From Rhizomucor pusillus (Eukaryota > Mucoromycota > Mucoromycetes > Mucorales > Lichtheimiaceae): a stretch of 54,507 bases of DNA. The DNA is taken from NCBI GenBank assembly GCA_900175165.2, contig FWWN02000628.1:10267-64773 (forward strand), written 5' to 3'. This document shows, one piece after another, positions 32,633 to 43,800 of this stretch. Every line of letters starts with the position of its first letter. The stretch's first letter is position 1. The notes under the pieces are model-generated. The model made no database searches and was not told the DNA's origin. It saw nothing but the letters and a program-made list of their open reading frames with translations. The position numbers and the translations under genes are program-made.

Positions 32633-35052
32633 GGAAGCAATAACAGCGCCACCGGTAGCAACAGTAACAGCTGCGATGCAGTCCACGTACCGCAAGGAAA
32701 CAACGGGGGTCGTTTACAGTACTGGAACGTACCCGGCCTCGATGCTTGTGGTCAAATCGTACGCGACCCTGAATGTGGAGTCAACCATCTACCATATCTG
32801 GATTTGGAAATAAATGCACGAGCGTCCATCACATGGCCTCCACCGGTATCCGAGCACCTGCAGGATAGACTCATTGATATCCATTACGAGATGTTCCATT
32901 ATCTACCCATTATGAGGAAACAAGATATGAAGTACCAATTGCAGCAGTGCCGCCTTAATATGCCAACGACTCATCTCTCGCCTTTCTTCTTTTATGCGTT
33001 GTTTGCATCAGCCGCTCTCTGTTCGGGTGAGCCCTCAACTATCGCCGAATACTTCTTCCACCAAGCATTGGCATTCCGTGAAACGTTTGCAGGCTACAGC
33101 AGCCCAAGCTCTGTCCTCGCATTGATTCTAATGGCCAACTACCTGGAAGGTACAAAGCAACAACGCAATGCCGCGCATGCGTGGCTCCTGGCTGGGGAAG
33201 CAAGCCGAATGGCGCAACACATGGGTCTTCATCGACAAGGAAGCGGTCACATAGACCCGGAAGAAAGGGCCTTTGGAATCCGCACATTCTGGATCGCATT
33301 TATAAACGACAGGCTCATGAGCTTGGTGTATGGAAAACCATTCGTCTTTCACGAAGAAGACATGTAGGTGATCACGCTGCTCAATCCGAGACATTCAGTA
33401 TTATTGATGAGAATCGCCCGCCAGGCATGTATCTCTACCAACTTGTACACCTACCGAAAGAAGTAGCTGTGTAGATATCGAGCAACGAATGTCATATTTC
33501 AACTGCATGATTGATATAGCCAAGGTTGCTGGAAGGATTATCAAGTTGAACTATGCCGCGAATGCCAGTCGCATGCGCGATCAACTGGTAAGTAATGAGC
33601 ATAATATTATATATTCTTATTACACTAATTTTAAAATCATATTAGCATCAAGGCGTCATGCTATCCACACTCGATTCTTGGATTTCGTCACTGGTTAAAG
33701 CCTCTTTAACCCGCAGCCAAGGCGATTCTCCACAGCAGCTACGTTTCGATAGGATGCGTATTCTAGTGTGGCATGCTCTGATGATTCTGCTGCATATACC
33801 ATACATTGACCATGATATCGCCAACAACAGCAGAAGGTCTCCAGAGTTCCGCCCATCACTTGACATTTGCAACTACTCTGCAGTTATCGTTACTCATCTA
33901 TTGTATCAAATGCCGCCATCAGAGCTTCAAGAACTCGCCACACGATCTTACATAGTCCATGCTATTTTAACGGCTACAAGAGTCCACTTGATGAATGCCT
34001 CGTTTCCACACGACCACGAGTCCATCACCTTTGGAGAAATAAGTTTCCTGGTCTGCATGAAAATTCTGCGTAGTCTACCTTCAGCGGAGCATCCGGATTC
34101 GTGGCTAGCCCGCACTATCAATGCTTTTCAAAATCAGTTTGATACGAGATCGAAGAAGATAATTTCGGATTATGCATTGACTCATTTGGAGCATATAATT
34201 TTACTTTTCTCAAACATATCAGACAGAAACAGCGGTGAATCCACCTCTCGTCCCTGGAACACTCCAGAGCATGATCCGTCGTCGCCCTCGTCGATGACTG
34301 CCACCAGCAGCAACAGCAGCGTTAACCTGAGCACTGCAGCCAGCACCAGCAATAACGATAACGATGGAGCATCTATACGAATCATACAATTTGACTACAA
34401 TCCGTCCTCAGGTACTGCAGTATCCAGGCAATCGTCAAACCATCGCCAAAATGGACGTGGCCCGAGACGCAAGCCGCAGCAACAGCAACGGCAACAGCGG
34501 CAACAGCAGCAACAGCAGCAGGCCGCCCCACAAAATGAATCTCCATCTGCGAGTCCAGCTCAGACGACAAGCAAGAACTACAACAACAATGGTAATGGTA
34601 ACGGCATCGGACTAGCAGGACATTTCCAGATCGTTGCTTCCGATAATTTGACGGTATCGAGCGATAGCAGCAGTAGCAATGCTGCGATAGATTACTTTGG
34701 ACCTACAGAGACGGCAGGAGCAGCCAACAGCGCGTTCTCAGAGCCCTACAATCAGCAAGCGACGGTGAACCAGAATATGTTCCAGGATATGTTTGCACAA
34801 GCAAATCAGGGTGGACTTGTTGCGACTAATGCAAGTTATTTCCCCCAAGGGGTTAACTCGACGAACGTGCAACAATACACCTCCACGGATAACAGCAACG
34901 AGCTCCTCACATTCTATTTCCCTATCTTTTCAAATACTACCAGTGGACAACAACAGCCAATAATCAACGACGTGATGTTCGGCTTACCAAACACTACAGC
35001 ATCCATGCCAGTTGCTAATATGCAGCAATTCTGGTATCAGAATATGTCCTGA
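32633..35052 (+). pseudogene. Fungal-specific transcription factor (fungal_trans domain), apparently frameshifted
   Basis: The middle homology region is clear: FFFYALFASAALCSGEPS, AGEASRMAQHMGLHRQ, RTFWIAFINDRLMSLVYGKP, then FNCMIDIAKVAGRIIKLNYA and a 464-residue open C-terminal part (33658-35052) with helical repeats, then Gln/Asn/Ser-rich tracts. Such proteins normally start with a Zn(II)2Cys6 cluster, but none is visible upstream of the exon that opens near 32633. Two -1 shifts seem needed: after FHEED (about 33362, stop TAG) and after LPKEVAV (about 33472, stop TAG), with a good protein segment (ETFSIIDENRPPGMYLYQL) in the third frame between them. GT-AG splicing does not repair either point. 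It may be a young pseudogene or may carry assembly errors. A normal intron lies at about 33588-33646. Confidence 0.7.
34463..34521 (+). repeat. CAG/CAA-rich (poly-Gln) microsatellite
   Basis: Imperfect CAG/CAA/CGG trinucleotide tract inside the transcription-factor C-terminus, encoding Gln interrupted by Arg. Length variation is likely between strains. Confidence 0.8.
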
Positions 35053-35483
35053 ATGCAATAGTATACCCATCTCGGCCCTGTTGCCCCGAAACTCCTCAAA
35101 GAATACCCGAAAGTTCCATACGAATGATTTGATATTCCTTAGCCGTGTGTATCTTTTTCCCTTTTCCTCATTCTCTGCCCTAAAATTATTAAATGTTTAC
35201 ATTGTATCCATTGTTTGTATATGTAGAACCAATAACTACGTCAATACGTGTGATCCTGTCTTCTTTCAGCAAAATATCTGATTGTTTTCTAAAGTTTTCA
35301 CTGTTACTATGATAGAACGAGAGGGATGCTGTTACACGCGTGCGTGTAGAGATATTTCCAATACCGGTTACTAGGATACAATGTTTCGAGCTTTCTCGTG
35401 TCCCTTAAAAAGGTGCGTGCCTGCCCTTTTCTTTCTTACTTCTCGTTTCCCCCTTTCTTTGTACTTGTCGACGGCGAATTAGC
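35053..35483. promoter_or_regulatory. Spacer and probable Ras promoter
   Basis: About 430 bp, including pyrimidine-rich stretches shortly before the Ras start. CCCTTAAAAAGG near 35402-35413 resembles a CArG-like element, but this is only a short match. No ORF. Confidence 0.35.
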
Positions 35484-36390
35484 ATGACATTTGTACCATT
35501 CATTCGAGAGTGAGTGTGCGAGGGCTGAACATTGCACAGAGTAAGCAATGTTGACTCATTCTAGGTACAAGACTGTCCTTGTCGGCGGTGGAGGTAAATG
35601 AAAATAAATGAAAATGCAGCTGCGGAAACAACAAATAACTGAAAACGGCAGCACATAATAGGCGTTGGAAAGTCTGCCTTGACTATCCAGTTTACCCAGT
35701 CAACATTTGTGGATGGATATGATCCTACCATTGAAGGTGCTTCCGGTGCAGATTGACGGGAAGATTAACAAACATATATAACGTGTAATATTGATTTATA
35801 CGTATCTGCATAGACTCTTATCGGAAGCAATGTGTTATCGATGACGAACCGGCATTACTTGATGTCTTGGATACGGCAGGGCAGGAGGAATACTGCGCTA
35901 TGCGCGACGCATACATACGATCGGGGGAAGGATTTCTCTTGGTATATTCGATCACATCACGGCTATCGTTTGAGGAAATTACGCCTTTTTATCATCAGAT
36001 ACTGCGCGTCCAAGATCGGCAATCGTATCCAATGGTCCTCGTAGGGAACAAGAAAGACTTAGAATTCGAACGCCAAGTATCTAGTCAAGGTATATTTACA
36101 TATGAACTCAGTTACCCACCTATAGTTTTTACCGACAAAACTGCCTTTGTGATGTAGAAGGAGCAGATTTGGCCGCATCGTTTGGATGTCCTTTTTATGA
36201 AACTTCAGCGAAGCAAAGAATTAACGTGGAGGAAATATTCTATCAGCTTGTTCGAGAGATTCGACAACGAAACAAAGCGCAAGAAGCTGGTCAGCGTAGC
36301 GTTGCTGCTGCTCACGCATTGCAAGAGGATTTGGAAGCCATAGATCGTGCTTCCAAAAAGACTAGTTCTTGTGGATGTATTCTACAATAG
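35484..36390 (+). CDS. Ras-family small GTPase
   Basis: Membrane-anchored molecular switch controlling growth and morphogenesis. Exons 35484-35509, 35565-35593 (29 nt), 35662-35736, 35814-36089 and 36158-36390 give 212 aa. G1 is GGGGVGKSA (split by an intron), the effector loop [16 protein letters not shown]3 [12 protein letters not shown]4 GNKKD and G5 ETSAK. The C-terminus ends CGCILQ, a CaaX box (CILQ) with a second Cys two residues upstream that could be palmitoylated. The switch and effector regions are of Ras type (YDPTIEDSYRK), distinguishing it from Rap, Rheb and Rho. All parts needed for a working GTPase are visible. Confidence 0.95.
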
Positions 36391-36630
36391 CAGCATATAG
36401 GCAACTAATCATTCAATCTGTAATGGACATATTTTACAGCGATCCTCCTTGTGCTATTGCGCAATTGAGATTGATCCGTTTTGTGTGGCGCTCCTAGTTG
36501 TTACATGAATGTTGAAGCTGCATGATGCCTGGCGATGTGCTTTTTCGGGCAAGCACGGTTTCGGACCTAACCAAATCAGGCCAAGCAGCGAAACCAAGTT
36601 TTGCCCTTCTTTCTCCTAGCTTACTACGTA

Positions 36631-37185
36631 ATGTTGTTGCCGCGATTCGCTCGAGCAACAACTGTTCAACTTCGATCGGCTCGCAGCTGTGCCATTCGCG
36701 CGTATGCAAGCAAGGCTAGAACTGGTGGTCGGGCACCAGGTAAATTAGTCTATTGCTCCTACCGCCGCTGCAGCGTTAACCTAGAAGTTGGCACAATAGT
36801 TATTGTTGCTTGCCGCGGACTTCCTCGGTACAGCACTGTCAGCTCGGCAAAGAACATGGAAGAAGCCATGAACAATATTGAGGAACTGTTCAGCGCAGCG
36901 AAAGACGAGGTCCGAGTAATAAACGCGCCGTTATTTCTCAATGAAACTAACTTTTTCCACGTTGCTCACCAGATGGAGTACGCGCAAGAATCAGTTGGTT
37001 CAGTTTACTACCACGAAGATCGTGTGACAGCAGAGAACGCTGTCAAGGAATGCTTAAAAGCGTTCGATAATTTCCTCAAAGACCTTCCTTCCGACGAAAT
37101 GCGAAACGAAGTCCAAGCCAAAGTCGGCATGAAGCTCAAGGAACTTAAAATGGAATTCGAGGCATTACCAGAAGAAGGTGACTAG
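36631..37185 (+). CDS. Small conserved protein of unknown function, likely mitochondrial
   Basis: Start MLLPRFARATTVQLRSARSC has the Arg-rich, acid-free composition of a mitochondrial presequence. The core, MEEAMNNIEELFSAAKDE joined to MEYAQESVGSVYYHEDR, then NAVKECLKAFDNFLKDLPS and GMKLKELKMEFEALPEE, resembles a family of small uncharacterised fungal and plant proteins; I know no function. Two GT-AG introns are probable, 36740-36799 (60 nt) and 36910-36972 (63 nt). Both are multiples of three without stops, so the whole stretch also reads as one 184-codon frame from this Met. Splicing both gives about 143 residues. The second intron should be removed, because it interrupts the family pattern. 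The gene is convergent with U2A', 82 bp apart. Confidence 0.75.
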   Translation: MLLPRFARATTVQLRSARSCAIRAYASKARTGGRAPGKLVYCSYRRCSVNLEVGTIVIVACRGLPRYSTVSSAKNMEEAMNNIEELFSAAKDEVRVINAPLFLNETNFFHVAHQMEYAQESVGSVYYHEDRVTAENAVKECLKAFDNFLKDLPSDEMRNEVQAKVGMKLKELKMEFEALPEEGD

Positions 37186-37267
37186 GAACATAGAAAATAT
37201 ATACATACATCCCACATTTCTTTCTGTTTCCTTGCTAGCTCCGTTTTTATTATTATAATTGACGGAT

Positions 37268-38234
37268 TCAATGACCTTTTGGAATCTGTCCACTTTTTAA
37301 CAACCGTTCTAAGCGTGAGATTTCGTCAAGAGATGTTGCTTGCTTGAGTGCCTCCTGCATAACCGCGTATTTAATATAAACATCGTGTATACTCTTGTGG
37401 TTTGAACACGTTACCCTAATCTTCGCTTGCTCTTCTGCCGATAACCCGCGTCCAGCTGCTCCCTTTTGGTTAGCATTGAGACCTTCTCCTACTTCAAAGG
37501 TCTTTGTCTTTGTGTCGCTTAGAGATTGGGCCAAGGCGTTGTCGCTTCCGTCCTCGGCTTGGAACAGTTCAGCCGCTGCCTGGCGCTCCTAAACAGCTCT
37601 GTATCAGCATAACAGAGAACAAACCACAGGTGTGGACATTGTTAACCAAACCTTTTGCCGAACTTTGACGTAGTCTAAAACGCGCAGCTTGGGGAGTTTG
37701 TGAATCAAGTACAGGCGATAGTGGTTCTTTTTCGCAACAGGGTTATCAATCAGACTGAGATGTGTCAGCCTTTTGCAATGTGACAGTGCTTCAAGATCGC
37801 CAAGCTCTTGGATGGAATTGTTGGTGAGGATAAGGGTAGTAAGGTTGGGGACGTATTCGTGAATGTTGGACTCTATTCTGTTGATGCGGTTGTTTGCGAG
37901 TAGCAAGTGCTGCAGTCGTATCATGCGCGGGAAGTTGCCCAAGACGCGCAAATCGTTATTTGTAAAGTCGATCGTGTCATTTAGATCCTACAACGTTCTT
38001 TCTTTTAGCTGCTCATGGTTCTCTAAATTGCTCGTTCTTTATAGGTTACTTTTGTCACGCCCAGGTTCTCGATGGCAGGTATTTTGAGGTCTACGTGGAA
38101 GTGTCAACATCGTTCTTCGTCGATCGTTATTCAATACCGCGTCTGTACGAACCTCGAAGAACAAGCTCCCGGTCTTTTAACGGGTTCAGTCGAGAGACGG
38201 AATTGTTTATGAGATCAGAGGTTAATTTGACCAT
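37268..38234 (-). CDS. LEA1: U2 snRNP protein A' (Lea1/SNRPA1)
   Basis: Leucine-rich repeat protein that, with U2B'', binds U2 snRNA stem-loop IV and takes part in branch-site recognition. Exons 38234-38153, 38090-38050, 37987-37652 and 37588-37268 give 259 aa. N-terminus MVKLTSDLINNS, then DRELVLRDLKIPAIENLG, DTIDFTNNDLRVLGNFP, LLLANNRINRIE, TLILTNNSIQELGDLEAL, LTHLSLIDNPVAKKNHYRLY and the LRR cap KLRVLDYVKVRQKER. The C-terminal tail is charged (LSAEEQAKIRV). Length and order match the family. Its presence says nothing about the minor spliceosome, since U2A' belongs to the major one. Confidence 0.95.
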
Positions 38235-38573
38235 GTCGAACCGGCAATATACAGAATCCGCCTGCAACCGACAGACAGCAAAAGCAGCAGCGAAACCCAA
38301 TTTGACCACCAACGACCCACCGATTGCGGAGGTAGACGAAGTGAGGAGTCGCCCTGCTAGTGGCTTGTCTGATTGGTCCATCGTAACTATCATTTACATT
38401 GCAAAAAGCAAGGTTCGAGAAAGAGAGCTTGCGGATTAATAATAACTTGCTTGCAGCGGATCATTAACCCAAAAGTCTTCTAGAGCTATCATTCTACGGG
38501 GTTTATTACGACGTTAATGTACAAGAGAGAGAGAGGTGTGTGTGATTGAGAAACAATGTGGGATATAAAGTGT

Positions 38574-40110
38574 CTATGAAAGCTTGCTGTATTCTGTCAT
38601 GCGTTCGACTGGACCAATGGCGACAACAGCAGCCTCGCGGTCCTGAAGATACTCGCGTGCAACACGTCTCACATCCTCGACTGTGATCTTGGCGACAGTT
38701 TCTTCCACTTGCTTTGGTGACATGCGAGTGCCGGATGTCAAGAGCTGCCGTCCGATATCTTCAGCAATAGCGGTGCTGCCATCCAAGCCGAGCAATAAGC
38801 CTGCTTTGAGCTGCTGCTTGGCACGTTCGACTTCGCCTGCAGTTACGGTCGTCGCCAAACGAATCCACTCGTTGCGTGTGCATCGCAAAAGATCGTCAAT
38901 TCTGTCGGTATTTTCTGTTACCAGATAGATGCCCCACAATCCAGTATCTTTGTAGGAGGTGTTGAAGGACATGAACGAGTTGGCGAGTTGTTGGCTGTTG
39001 ACAATGGAGGACAGGCGAGAGTCCATGTGACCGAATGCACCCAGCGATCTATCCCAGGATCCAATAATGGATTGCAAAACCAAAAGCGAAAAGTAATCAG
39101 GAGACGTCCAGCTAGCACCTTCCACGGCAACGGCAATGTGAGCCTGGGGCGACTGATTCTGGATGCGGAACTCGGCACCGGTAAACTTTGCTTTCTTCAT
39201 GGCGCTCTTGCTCGTTTGTACGCTGGCAACGGTTGGAAGAGCACCGAATTGGTCTTGTGCGAGCTGCACAAGGGCATCGTGATCTACGCTACCTGCTCCA
39301 ACAAGAATCATGCGTTCGCCAGTGTAGTTGGTCTTGATGTAAGCCGAAAGGTCGTCACGCGTAAGGGTTTCAATATTCTCCTTTGGACCGAGAATAGTCA
39401 ATCCGAGTGATTCGTTCTGGAAAGCGGTCGCATGCAAGTGGTCGAACACAACTTCTTCCATTTGCTTCTCGACTTCCTCTTGCTCACGCAGAATCACGTC
39501 TCGCTCACGCTCGATGGCGCCAGGATCCAGGCGTGAGTTTTGCAAAATGTCGGAAAGAATTTCGACAGCTTGCGGCACGTCGTGTTTGAATGCTTTGGCG
39601 TAGTAAACCGTTTGTTCGCGTGAAGTGTATGCGTTCAAGTGGGCGCCCATATTTTCAATCTGCAGCTCAAGGTCTCTCTGTGTACGCTTCTGAGTACCCT
39701 ATATCCATGTATCAAGTCAGTCTAGCGTACGAATGAACAAGAGAAAACAATCGATCGATCACGATACCTTGAATGCCATGTGTTCCAAAAAATGTGCCGA
39801 TCCATTGTTCTTTACATTTTCGGCGCGAGAGCCGGCGTCAATGTATACACCCACGGTAGCAGTTTGAGAAGCAGGGTTCTCTTCTGTGGCTACAGTGAAG
39901 CCATTAGGGAGGATCGTGGTGCGAAAAGTAGGAAGGAGATTGGTTGCGGTAGCAAGCGATCGTCCGTGCTTGACAAGCAAAATCGAAATGCAGTATCAGT
40001 CGCCACCTTCTCTCGACTATCAAGTTTCTTCAAGTAGAACGTACCAGGTTGGAATTACGCAGAAACGAGCGGGCTGCTGCCTGTCGTGAGAGTACTAGTC
40101 TTGAAGCCAT
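38574..40110 (-). CDS. MAS1: Mitochondrial processing peptidase beta subunit
   Basis: Zinc metallopeptidase of the matrix that removes presequences from imported proteins, as a heterodimer with the alpha subunit. Exons 40110-40045, 39968-39768 and 39698-38574 give 463 aa. Presequence [20 protein letters not shown]. The inverted zinc motif HFLEH is in [13 protein letters not shown] (split by intron 2), and the downstream metal-ligand Glu lies in the [19 protein letters not shown] region. These catalytic residues distinguish the beta from the alpha subunit and from the catalytically weak Core1. The end, [23 protein letters not shown], is typical. Intact. Confidence 0.96.
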
Positions 40111-40386
40111 GTGCTAAAGAAGAAGGTTCTTGTAAGTCGCCTCCCTCTTGTCCCTCGCTGGCAGTTTAATCTGCCGGCCCGCCACTGCGGAATCTGTCCA
40201 TTGTTACTAAGCAAGCCCGCGCTCGCGATTATTGGACAAAAATCACATATGACGAAAAAACCGGACGTGAGCATTGTTTGAACACGCACGAAGAGGGCAT
40301 ATGCATTTTGGTCGATTCGATGTGCCCGTAAATGTTCGTGTATGCAAAGGATTTATCAATGAACTTGAGTGCTTTATTGTGCTTTA

Positions 40387-42457
40387 TTATTCAGAGCGCA
40401 TATAATCTAAGTGAGGTTCGATGCGAACGCGGATCCCACTCAAACTCTTGGATGCAGACTCGCTATCGACGAGCGATATTTTGTAACGCCGGATAAGGAT
40501 TGAAAGCATCACCTTGATTTCGTGGATAGCAAACCAGCGACCTAAGATCAATACTAGTATGTAAGTAACTGCTGCTGCGATCCTATAAAATGATTTTCCA
40601 TACCAGGACAGGCATGCCGACCCATGCCAAAAGCCAGATAATCTTTGCCTGCTTTCGTTACTTGCTTGTCGTGACCAACGAATCGAAAAGGTTGAAAAGT
40701 CGTCAAATCGTCCATTCCGTCCTGAGTTGCTGGATCATGGTGGACGTGCCACAGATTGATGTAGACCTCTTCTCCTGTAATTTTGTATTTCTTGAGTATT
40801 TATGTGAGATTTACGATAAATTATGTACATACCTGGCCGGATAACCACACCGTTGCTAAGAATAATGTCTTCCTTTCCCACATGCTTATGCGGATGCGTG
40901 ATCTCATGGCTACTGTAACGTAATACTTCACGAATAAAGCTATCTAGCTTCACCAAATGCTTAAGCACCGCAGGAGTCATGATTTGATCGCATTCTTTCA
41001 AACCAGCGAATCCCTCTGCCTTTAGCGCTTCTTGTTGCTCTTGCAGCAATTCCGGGATATATTCCGGGTAGCGGGCTAGGAAGATCAGCATCCCCGTGAG
41101 AGATGCAGATGTCGTCAAGATAGCAACAAACATCATTCCCAGCATCCACCCTGTCAGACAATCGCATGCAGAATCAACGTCAAAGGTAGACATGTATTTA
41201 TGAATGACATGCTGCATGACATCCCTCTTGGTAAGGTCTCGTTCCTTGTTGCTGTGCAAAAGGGCATATTCTTCTCGTACTTTGGGTTCAATGTGCCGCC
41301 GGATGATTTGTATATGCCTTTTCAAGCATCTGTATCGCGGAAACATGAATCTTTGATAATATCACAGAAAGGGCGCTGTTGATTAGCTTTCTATCGTCAT
41401 CAACGCTTAATTGGCATCTTACCGCTTGTAGAGATTATTGTACCATGGAAATAATACACGCAGTGGACCGGGAAGCATCGTCTTGAGACCATCCTCGGCA
41501 GCGTTTTCGAACGAGTTGAGTAGTTCGGTATTGTTGCTATTCACTAGATCGGGTCCAAGCAATGTTGTCCCGGTTGCCCGCGCTACAAATTTTCTCGAAA
41601 GCGCATGCAAGTCTGGAAACTCTCTAGGACCTGAATATTGATAGAGTCGGTTAGATGAATAGATGAAAAACGGTGGAGTGTCATTTACCATCCAAGTTCC
41701 CAAAAAGCTCATCTGCTAAGATCAAGCTCTGGCCAAGGTTTCTATCGTTAGCCCTCGTGATTTAAACCCATTACTAAAGACAGTATACTTGTCTGTAAAC
41801 TTGTGGTGTGTAAAACTTGAGGTTTGTGTTGATGTCATTTCGTATGATATCAAAGAACGCAGTTTCAGGAAGCCGTGCCTTTGTTTTCTTGTATGCCGAT
41901 GCAAGCGGCTCTAAATCGATAAACTAAGAGAACTATGAGTCATCTTTAGGAATATCTCATCGAAAGTGACCGGCGTACCTTCTTGGCGCTTGTCACAAAG
42001 CTCATATTCGGGTTTGTAAATATTTGATCTGCATAACCTGCACCGACCACTTTAACTAGCTAATGTGACCAGATGATTAACCATGTGATTTTGAGGAATC
42101 GATAACAATGCATACCTCGCCCTGAAAATGCATTTGAAAGACGGGTCCGTGCTTTTCGGCCGTTTCTTTGCAAAATCTTGCTGTATCCTTGTAATAATCG
42201 AGAGTAGATCCGATGATCGGAAACTTGTAAGATACTATTGGCGCTTTGTCCTAAAAGAAAGGGTTAATCATTTAGCAGGACAGCCATAACGTAAGCATTC
42301 TGTAGATTATATTTACCGTTACCGATCGACGGTAAGTGCAATAGTGGCGGATGATGGCCGAAACTGTTACCGTAATGGCAGCAGCAGCCGATATACTCAA
42401 AACAGTTTTCTTGTCGAGATCCTGTTGAAGTACGGTTTGAATAGGTTGGGAAAGCAT
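40387..42457 (-). CDS. Cytochrome P450 monooxygenase
   Basis: Membrane-anchored haem monooxygenase. The N-terminus has a hydrophobic anchor (VLSISAAAAITVTVSAII). Recognisable blocks: PLASAYKKTKARLPETAFFD, RKFVARATGTTLLGPDL, an I helix reading FVAILTTSASLTGMLIF, K helix FIREVLRYSS (ExxR), a PERF-region equivalent FQPFRFVGHD, and the haem loop FGMGRHACPG continuing RWFAIHEIKVML, with the Cys ligand present. The I helix has TTS but not the usual acid-Thr pair, as in several fungal P450s of the CYP509-like type; the family name is a guess. At least seven introns of ordinary size are needed. The splice near 41785 (PQVYRQ to NLGQSL) was not resolved exactly, so the total of about 500 aa is approximate. 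Confidence 0.88.
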
Positions 42458-43800
42458 GGTTGTTGATGTGCGTTATAGTATTTTGTGAAGCTGCTGTTTA
42501 TATACTGTTCGTGAGCCGATGGTCACCTTCCATCTTTGGGCAAAACTGGCCGACTTGGCATGCTCAGCATTGATCCAGGTTGAATACCTTTCTCTCAAAA
42601 GAAAAAGGTCCAACGCTTAGTTGTCCTTCTAGTCTTGTCTCTTCTGCTTACATATCTGCGGAGGGATTTGCACGTGACAGCCGTATTGCCCAGAGAAGTA
42701 CCATGTTTGTATCTAAAGTAGGAGATGTAGCAATTTATTATATCATCGAGTACGTTAGCTACGCATCCAATGTAATTTAACAGGACCGTTCTTGTACTTT
42801 CTGTACCCTCAATGGATTACACATTATGAGTTTTGCACAAAGCAGTCTCCGCATGCTCAGCATCGTGAGCGAACCCGCTGACGTTAAAGAGTTCATCCGG
42901 CAAGTGTTTATGCGTCACGAATATGGTGATAACAGCAAGGCATTTTGAATAGAATAACGCACGCAACTGGTTGACTTTTTAAATTATCTGTTCGCTATTG
43001 ATACCCTCATCTGCTCGCTGTTGCGCCTCGCGCAAAAGCCCTCGACTACAGTGTGGCCAAAGCCAATCTGGAAGCTACTCTAGAGATTCGGGAAAGGCCG
43101 CTGCAATCAGTTCTTCTGCATGAAGGAATGTGCTGTCCCTTGATATGGGACTGGCAAACCAAGTCTGTTTGTTTGCTTGGAATCGGATGGGCCTGTGAGT
43201 CTCCCTTTATATTTGAAAGGTCATTTTCTGAAAAGTGGGCGGCCCTGCCAAGTATCATCTAAGACACTAGTGCAGAAATGTTTTGATTATTGTAAATCCT
43301 CTACAAAGATGAATAATCTACTGGGCAAATCGAAATGTATATTACAAATGAAGTTTATACTTTTCGTTTAAGAATGATGACGACGGATCATCCCTGTACA
43401 TTCGTTGAGTGAAAGGAACAGTAATAAAATTCGCTATATTGTAAACATGTCCCGTATTCGTTTCGATCAAAAGTGCACGGTGCACCAACCCAACCTGGCT
43501 TCGGGCCAAAATTTTGCTGGGCGGGCGCACACACGTCACTGCTGCTTCTTTTATGGGAGTCAAAAGTGTTCCGCCAGGATTTTTTCTTTCCTTTGCTTCA
43601 AAAGCAGCCTCTGGTGCACTTGCTATTCGCAACTCCCTTATCTGCACCTTATCTTACAACGCACGCAGTAAGTCTCCCGCCACCCAACAACCGCTTCTGT
43701 TTTTGGATCGTCGCTAATGTCCTCCATTTCTCTTTGATTACTTTTCTTTGTTTGCAAAGCCACTAGGTCCTACTAGGATATGCACCTTTGATTTCAACTA
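42458..43800. other. Intergenic between P450 and eIF4G, with one small open frame
   Basis: About 1.3 kb. It should carry the P450 promoter, the eIF4G promoter and 5' UTR. Apart from a 40-codon frame at 42826-42948, the open frames do not look like proteins. Pyrimidine-rich sequence precedes the eIF4G start. Confidence 0.4.
42826..42948 (+). other. Small ORF, 40 aa, unassigned
   Basis: The frame starts MSFAQSSLRMLSIVSEPADV and ends YGDNSKAF. The VKEFIRQVFMRHE part faintly recalls LYR-family helices, but the LYR triplet itself is missing. It may be a short gene, one exon of a gene, or chance. Confidence 0.22.
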
